Assembly (NCBI RefSeq): GCF_019578655.1
Contig: NC_063262.1
Span: 18,917,582-18,981,581 of the forward strand
Length of the DNA stretch: 64,000 bases
Source: Ricinus communis
Taxonomy: Eukaryota > Streptophyta > Magnoliopsida > Malpighiales > Euphorbiaceae
Direction of reading: 5' to 3'
Part shown: piece by piece, positions 58,301-64,000 of the stretch
How the letters are laid out: each line of letters starts with the position of its first letter
How positions within the stretch are numbered: the stretch's first letter is position 1
The notes under the pieces: generated by a model
What the model was told of the DNA's origin: nothing
Seen by the model: the letters and a program-made list of their open reading frames with translations, nothing else
Databases searched by the model: none
Position numbers and translations under genes: made by a program

Positions 58301-61300
58301 CATCTGTTGTCTACTTGAAAGCATGGAATTTGGATTTATATTAGTAGGCGATGAGCATATTGTTTAACATACGTGTTACATTTTATTTTTCTAATTTTGT
58401 TTTAAAATAGAATTTCTTTGATATTTATGACATGAAATTATTTTCTTCCTTTTCTTTTCCCTACTTGGAAAATCAATTTTATAGGTTTATCCTGCTTGGA
58501 AATGGTTCGAGAAGCAAGATGGCATCCGGTCCTTGCAGAAAGATAGTAAAGATCCTGCTCCTGAATTTTATAATATTTACCTAGAGAGGCCAAAGGTAGT
58601 GTTTCTTTTAAAAAAAAAAAAAAAAGCTTCAGTACTATTTGTTTGTCATACTTTATTCTCGTTTTTGTTCTTTCCTTTTTGATCTAATTTATTGTTACCA
58701 TTTGGCAGGGGGATGCTGATGGTTATGATTTGGTGGTGGTTGATGCTATGCACAAGGCAAACTATGCAAGTCGAATTTGTCACTCATGCAGACCTAATTG
58801 TGAAGCGAAGTGAGTTTGCTTCTCTTATTGTAGATCTTTCTGGCCTGAGTGAAAGAAAATTGCAAGGGAATGTTCTAACATACTAAAACACACTGTTATG
58901 ATTTAAGTAGGCTTCAATTGTTATGAGTACCTTCTTTTTGTGCCACTAGCAAAGGATGCAGGGAACTGTGTGGAAATTGGAAATAACAAAGAAATATAGT
59001 TCAGATGACATTATTTTGGCGGAATTAGATAATTCTATTGGCTTTTTACCTCTCGAGGCATGAAAGAAATAGTGATACCGGGTTAAAATTGGTTGGTGTC
59101 ACTTCTCTCGTATCGGGTAGAAGTTCTTCTATATTTTTCTGGTATTTTTTGTTTGTCAGAATCCTTTTGCATGAAACAAGTCTTTCAGTGGACTATTGAA
59201 TTTCAACCTATAATAAATTATTAGGTTCTTTTCCTCTTCTTCTTCTTCTTCTTCTTCTGTTTGTTTTTTTGGTGTAACTAAAGGAAAAATGTTTCTAAAG
59301 TTAAATAATGGGATAATGCTCCATCTGTTTGTACTATATGTTGGTTGAATGAATTATTTTCTTATTGAAGAACTTGCTAAGCTTGATTTTTAGTGGAATA
59401 TTTGCATCTTTTGGTCATTTTAGTTAGATCCTGAATTTCTTGAACGCAGAGTTACTGCTGTACATGGTCAGTACCAGATCGGGATCTACACTGTACGAGA
59501 AATTCAATATGGCGAGGAGATCACATTTGATTACAATTCTGTGACAGAGGTAGATATCTTTTTGCCTATGAGTTTTGTTTATACCGAAGAATAGAATACT
59601 TCACCTTGACTTCTTTTGGGATTGATGATTGCTCTTTATATTGTAGAGTAAGGAAGAATATGAAGCATCTGTTTGTTTGTGTGGTAGTCAAGTTTGTCGT
59701 GGCAGCTACTTAAATTTGACTGGTGAAGGGGCTTTCCAGAAGGTACATAACTTTGTCTTTTTGTGGAAGTTGCACCAGATTGAGCTTCAAGAGCACTTTC
59801 CAATTTTAATTCAAAAGCCATCTAATTTTCAATTGAATTGGTATTGTTATTTATCAGGTGCTAAAGGAGTGGCATGCCATGCTGGATCGACATCATTTAA
59901 TGCTTGAAGCTTGTGAGTTGAATTCTGTTTCCGAAGAAGATTATCTTGACTTGGGGAGAGCTGGACTAGGCAGTTGTTTGCTTGGTGGGTTGCCAGATTG
60001 GGTCGTCGCTTATTCTGCTCGTCTGGTGTGTCTTTGCTGCCATCTTAATGTTTTTGTGCTTTACCATTTTCTCTTGGAAAAATTCATTGAGCTGGTCTTT
60101 ATTCATTTCGTTTTTCTGACCTTCATTTTTTTGAAGGTTCGATTCATTAATTTGGAGAGAACGAAACTTCCTGAGGAAATCTTAAGGCATAACTTGGAAG
60201 AAAAAAGGAAATATTTTTCAGATATATGTCTTGAAGTTGAGAAAAGTGATGCTGAGGTTCAGGTAAGTGCATGCTTTTCTTAATATGCACTCATTGAGTT
60301 CACTTTGAGAGGTTCTGGATGCTCATCTTTCATGCTTTTCTACGAGGCAGGCCGAAGGTGTCTATAATCAGAGGCTTCAAAACCTGGCAGTAACTCTTGA
60401 CAAGGTTGGTACCTTCTTTCACTTAATGTGAGAAAACAAATAGTTTCTGTACGCTTTTCTGTACGCCTTCATCTATGAGCATGATAAATGTATTTTGCAC
60501 CATAAAGTCGTAATACAAATGATTCAAAGCCTTGATGCCACAATTATAGGTTCTAAATTAAAAGTAAATTGTGTCAAACATTTATTCGCGATATTTTCTG
60601 CCTTGGCATGGTTATTCTAGGTCTCTTCACTGGAGAAAATTCTTTAACTTCTTGTTTTGAATGTTCTATATAGGTGAGATATGTGATGAGATCCCTGTTT
60701 GGTGACCCAAAGAAAGCTCCACCTCCATTGGAGAGGCTGAGTCCTGAAGAAACTGTTTCTTTCATCTGGAAAGAGGAGGGATCACTTGTTGATGAGCTTC
60801 TTCAGTGCATGGCTCCTCACGTGGAAGTGGATGTGCTAAATGATCTCAAGTCTAAGATTTGTGCACGTGATCCATTAAATTCTGATAACATTCGGAAAGA
60901 ACTTCAGAAATCGTTATTGTGGTGAGCAGCATACATAGTTTCTTTAATTTTTCATGTTTATGCTTTTGCTAACATATCCATTATGGAACCTGAAATTTCT
61001 TTTGAAGGTTGAGGGATGAAGTCCGGAGCCTTCCATGTACATACAAGTGTCGGCATGATGCTGCAGCTGATTTGATCCATGTTTATGCTTATACAAGGTG
61101 CTTCTACAGAGTTCGGGTGAGTAATTTTGTTTCTAGTCTCCTAACATCTACTTTTATTGGCACCATCTGCCTTGTAACTTTTTTGTCAGCATCATCATTT
61201 GTTCTTTGTTTAATGTTCAAGTAACTTCACTTTTACTGCAGGAGTATGATACATTTACTTCTCCGCCAGTTCACATTAGTCCGCTTGACTTGGGTCCTAA

Positions 61301-62190
61301 GTATGCTGATAAGTTGGGGGCAGGCATACATGAATATAGGAAGACATATGGTGAAAATTATTGTATGGGGCAGTTGATCTTTTGGCATATCCAGACCAAT
61401 GCCGAACCAGATTGTAGCCTGGCTAAGGCTAGTAGAGGGTGTTTGTCATTACCTGACATAGGTTCCTTCTATGCAAAAGTTCAGAAGCCATCACAACAAC
61501 GAGTTTATGGCCCAAGGACTGTGAAACTTATGCTGGAAAGGATGGTAAGTCTTGTATACATCTGTTGCCATAAGTAGTTTTGCTAAATACAAGATATTTC
61601 TATCCTCTTAACCAGCCAGTCATGAGTGTCAAAATACTTGGCTATATTTGGAATTCTTGGGCAAACAGACTTGTTGCAAAAAAAATTTCTTTTCATCTTT
61701 AACTTTTCTGGAATAATTAAAATAAATTAATAAGCAAATTGTGATACATATGTTCCTTAAGTTTCGGGCTTGAGGTGGTTCAGGCTGTATCAAAGATATC
61801 CATGGTTTGCAAGTAATTTGAATCATGAAATGATTCAAGAATAGGATTATGCTGTGCATAAGCCAGCTCAGTGGGCAATGCACTTTTTGTAATAAATTTC
61901 GGTTGAAGAAATTTGACAGTGCATGGATTAGCTTGAGATGATTGTCCTATAGCAGTTTCTTATTTCATAATGTGATAGCATGGTTACTCATCTTGTTGCT
62001 GGATATCTGGCAGGAGAAGTACCCTCAGAAGCCATGGCCCAAGGACCAAATATGGTCATTTAAGAGTTCTCCAAAAGTTATTGGCAGCCCAATGCTTGAT
62101 GCCGTTTTGAGCAACTCTTCTCTAGACAGGGAGATGGTGCATTGGCTGAAGCACAGACCTACAGTATACCAGGCAATGTGGGATCGATGA
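49382..62190 (+). CDS. ATXR3: Histone-lysine N-methyltransferase ATXR3 (SDG2)-like
   Basis: Nuclear enzyme for H3K4 methylation; Arabidopsis ATXR3/SDG2 is the major H3K4 trimethylase, needed for both sporophyte and gametophyte development. Nineteen coding exons with GT-AG borders in phase: 49382-51851, 51983-52039, 52759-53943, 55156-55529, 55612-56169, 56257-56357, 56603-57644, 57733-57804, 58485-58595, 58709-58809, 59450-59549, 59647-59742, 59858-60025, 60137-60262, 60351-60404, 60674-60921, 61008-61116, 61242-61544, 62014-62190; 7452 nt, about 2483 residues (Arabidopsis about 2335). Start chosen at MGDGGVACMP, conserved in the family; an upstream in-frame GTG is not used. Domains: Asn/Thr- and Lys-rich N-terminus, RERSPY repeats (about 460-515), GYF-like domain 1 (about 677-727, GKWFYLDYFG) and 2 (about 1085-1137, GEWYYLDGSG), SET (about 1930-2057, with RICHSCRPNC and GEEITFDY), post-SET CLCGSQVC. 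No break seen. Exon borders are my reading of splice sites; exon 3 start is least sure. Confidence 0.93.
50755..50922 (+). repeat. 21-bp coding minisatellite (RERSPY repeats) in ATXR3-like exon 1
   Basis: About eight tandem 21-bp units encode seven-residue repeats of the type VRERSPY, a phosphorylatable Ser-Pro, Arg-rich tract. Units differ by a few bases. The Arabidopsis protein has fewer such repeats as far as I recall, so copy number probably varies. Confidence 0.8.
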
Positions 62191-63019
62191 ACCATACTTA
62201 CTCCAGCACCGGGAAAGCTGCAGCAGGACTTCTTTTAGGCAAGCACACACACTATACGTGTTTTGGAATGGTTTCTCTAATTTAGTTCACAGCTACCCTT
62301 TTTAGCCGCGGGAGTTGATAGGTCATTCCAAAACATTGCATTCCTTCTGCTGCTTCCTCAATTCTTCTGTACAGTTAGTTTTACCTTCTTTTTCTTTTTC
62401 CTTTTATAATTCTAATTTGTAATTTGTAATTCATTAAATGGTAGGAGAGCATTTTTTTAAAGAAAAATTATCTCCCGCTAATTTAAGTGAAAATATGAAA
62501 AGAAGCAAATATGTTGATTACCACACGCCTTTTGCTGTTTTCTGATATTGACCTTTTTTTCTTTAGATTTTTGGTCTCATGCTTCCCGCTGCAAGCATCC
62601 CCACTTGCATCTTTTAAAACATACTGCCTACTTATTGGTGCTTAATTTTATGAGGTTTAGTCCCGTTTTTTTTTAGTGCTAAACTTTGAAACAGGCATCC
62701 AGAGAAGGCTTTTGAAGAACAAAGAATAGCTATATTGTGGTTTATGATTAAAATATATAGACATTTTACTCGCGGAATTGACTCTGTAATGTAATCTCAC
62801 CATATCATTTCACTTTAAAAAAGAAAAAATGAACGACGACAAAAGATAAAGGCAACAGAATGGTGAGCACGCCACAGAGGCAGCAGCAGCTGTCAGCTGT
62901 ACGAGTAGCAGTGGTAGTACCTCCCTCAATCGTCATCGGTTCCCGTGTCGCCGCCTTATAACCAACCTCTAGTCTGTGATGTACGATCCCTAGCCACCCT
63001 ATACTCTTTCCCCACGTGT

Positions 63020-63050
<31 letters not shown>

Positions 63051-63122
63051 TTTATTTGGATTAATACGAAAGAAATATAAACAGTTCCTCTCTTCTCTCT
63101 GCACAAACAGAAGAGAAAAAAA
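62191..63122 (+). promoter_or_regulatory. ATXR3-like 3' UTR and promoter of the bHLH gene
   Basis: 932 bases with no gene. A G-box CACGTG is at 63013-63018, followed by a (CT)n tract at 63020-63047, about 75 bases before the bHLH ATG. CT-rich tracts of this sort are usual in plant 5' UTRs. G-boxes are bound by bHLH and bZIP proteins. I cannot define the poly(A) site of the upstream gene. Confidence 0.5.
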
Positions 63123-63857
63123 ATGGATAGAGATTTGAAGTCGAGCTTTGCCTCTGCATCTCTGTTACCGGACGAGGAAACCTCATATAACTCCTCCGAT
63201 TTTTCCATGGCTACTAATTCTACACCTCTTTTCCATTTGTCTTCTTCTCCTCCTCCAAGTTTCTCCTTTTTCGCTCAACATTTCACTTCCAACTCCCAAA
63301 CCTTCAAAATCCCCAAAAAGGAAACCAGCCTTCCGTTGCCCGACCCACTTTTCACTAATCTGAACCCGCATACTAATAACCCACAAACGTCAAACTCCAT
63401 AGTTGAAGGTTTCAGTATTCTCTCCTCCAATCCTTCTCAAAAGAACAAGAGGCAGAGGTGCAGGCAAACGATGGGTGATAAGTTTCGAATCTTACAAAAA
63501 CTCATGCCTTGGGATAAAAGAATGGACACTGCTACTATGCTTGCTGAAGCTTATAACTATATCAACTTCTTACAAGCTCAAGTTAAAGCTCTCCAAGCGA
63601 TGCCCTTGTTCGATGACCCAACATCAACTCATCACTCTTTTAACACTGATAATTATGTTTGTGCTCTTGGTAGTGTCTTTGGTGCTATGGGGATGTTGAC
63701 CAGGCAGCAGCTTTTGCAGGTTCTTTTGAACACTCCTGAGGCTCTAACTAGACTTTACTCTCAACGCTGTTGTCTCTTTTCTATTGAACAGTTGCTGGCT
63801 TTGAACAAAGTTGCTGCTTTGGAACAACAGTTGATGATGTTTGGTTCCACTAATTGA
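63123..63857 (+). CDS. bHLH transcription factor, bHLH117-like
   Basis: A single-exon gene of 244 residues, from ATG after an A-rich leader to TGA. The N-terminal 100 residues are Ser/Pro/Phe-rich and look disordered. The bHLH domain spans about residues 105-160: a basic stretch KNKRQRCRQTMGDKFRIL, helix 1 ending in QKLMPWDK, a loop, and helix 2 MLAEAYNYINFLQAQVKALQ. The basic region lacks the His-Glu-Arg residues used for E-box binding, so it is an atypical bHLH. The C-terminal 80 residues contain a MLTRQQLLQVLLNTP segment and a final Leu-rich part. The MPWDK and FLQAQVKALQ pattern matches bHLH117 of other dicots, recognised from memory. It likely acts as a nuclear heterodimer partner. It is transcribed in the same direction as the ATXR3-like gene. 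Confidence 0.85.
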   Translation: MDRDLKSSFASASLLPDEETSYNSSDFSMATNSTPLFHLSSSPPPSFSFFAQHFTSNSQTFKIPKKETSLPLPDPLFTNLNPHTNNPQTSNSIVEGFSILSSNPSQKNKRQRCRQTMGDKFRILQKLMPWDKRMDTATMLAEAYNYINFLQAQVKALQAMPLFDDPTSTHHSFNTDNYVCALGSVFGAMGMLTRQQLLQVLLNTPEALTRLYSQRCCLFSIEQLLALNKVAALEQQLMMFGSTN

Positions 63858-64000
63858 TATAAGATGGTATGTTCTTTTTTTCTTTTTCTTTTTGTGATCA
63901 GGACCATTTTACTCTCTCTTTTATATTACTTCTAAGAGGAATCTTAGAAACAGAGAACAAGTGTAAGAACATCCTTTGCGGAACTTAGTTATCTTTTGAT
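63858..64000 (+). other. 3' UTR of the bHLH gene
   Basis: T-rich sequence after the stop codon running to the window end. No other feature seen. Confidence 0.5.

Overview
The window is nuclear DNA from a eudicot plant. It carries two intact host genes at the right end (an ATXR3/SDG2-type histone H3K4 methyltransferase and a bHLH117-like transcription factor), and about 47 kb of nested, decaying transposable elements and endogenous viral DNA to their left. The 19-exon plant methyltransferase, the plant mobile domain ORFs, the Tat and Athila retrotransposon lineages and the endogenous caulimovirid sequence all support a dicot. The species cannot be named from sequence alone.

Layout. (1) 1-823 and 14134-16810 look like the two halves of one Tat-lineage Ty3/gypsy element on the + strand: antisense plant-mobile-domain ORF, 3' UTR with a minisatellite, polypurine tract and 3' LTR. 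The halves are separated by 846-14108, a scrambled endogenous caulimovirid (plant pararetrovirus) locus bounded on both sides by a (TA)n tract. The viral block is a mosaic of about 13-14 segments in both orientations. It has three promoter/leader copies, three primer-binding-site copies, many movement-protein fragments, two coat-protein copies, two copies of an unrecognised terminal ORF, one protease fragment and one reverse-transcriptase fragment. I see no RNase H. Every viral ORF copy is interrupted, truncated or lacks its start codon.
(2) 16811-31000 holds a second Tat-lineage element on the - strand, tail-to-tail with the first. It has gag, protease, an RT that has lost its palm, RNase H and integrase, plus two different ORFs on the opposite strand (plant mobile domain at 17111; DUF7745-like at 19531) and two same-orientation LTR copies (27.5-31.0 kb).
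(3) 31246-39723 (element A) and 40699-46820 (element B) are two related Athila-like LTR elements with tRNA-Asp-type primer sites, matching LTR pairs and near-perfect 5-bp target duplications. Neither has protease, RT or integrase. Element A is inserted in frame into an RNase H-like coding remnant.
(4) 46821-64000 is host gene space: AT-rich intergenic DNA, the 12.8-kb ATXR3-like gene (19 coding exons, about 2483 residues, two GYF domains, SET and post-SET), then the single-exon bHLH gene.

The most unusual structure in the repeats is a module repeated within each Athila-like element: a perfect or near-perfect hairpin with an AGGA loop, followed 6-7 nt later by AAGTGTGGGG. One copy abuts the 3' LTR where the polypurine tract must lie, and a second copy is internal, which suggests an internal second-strand priming site. 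The viral block is the most striking locus overall, because both strands carry long matching movement-protein arms and three viral promoters. It is a plausible source of double-stranded RNA and small RNAs.
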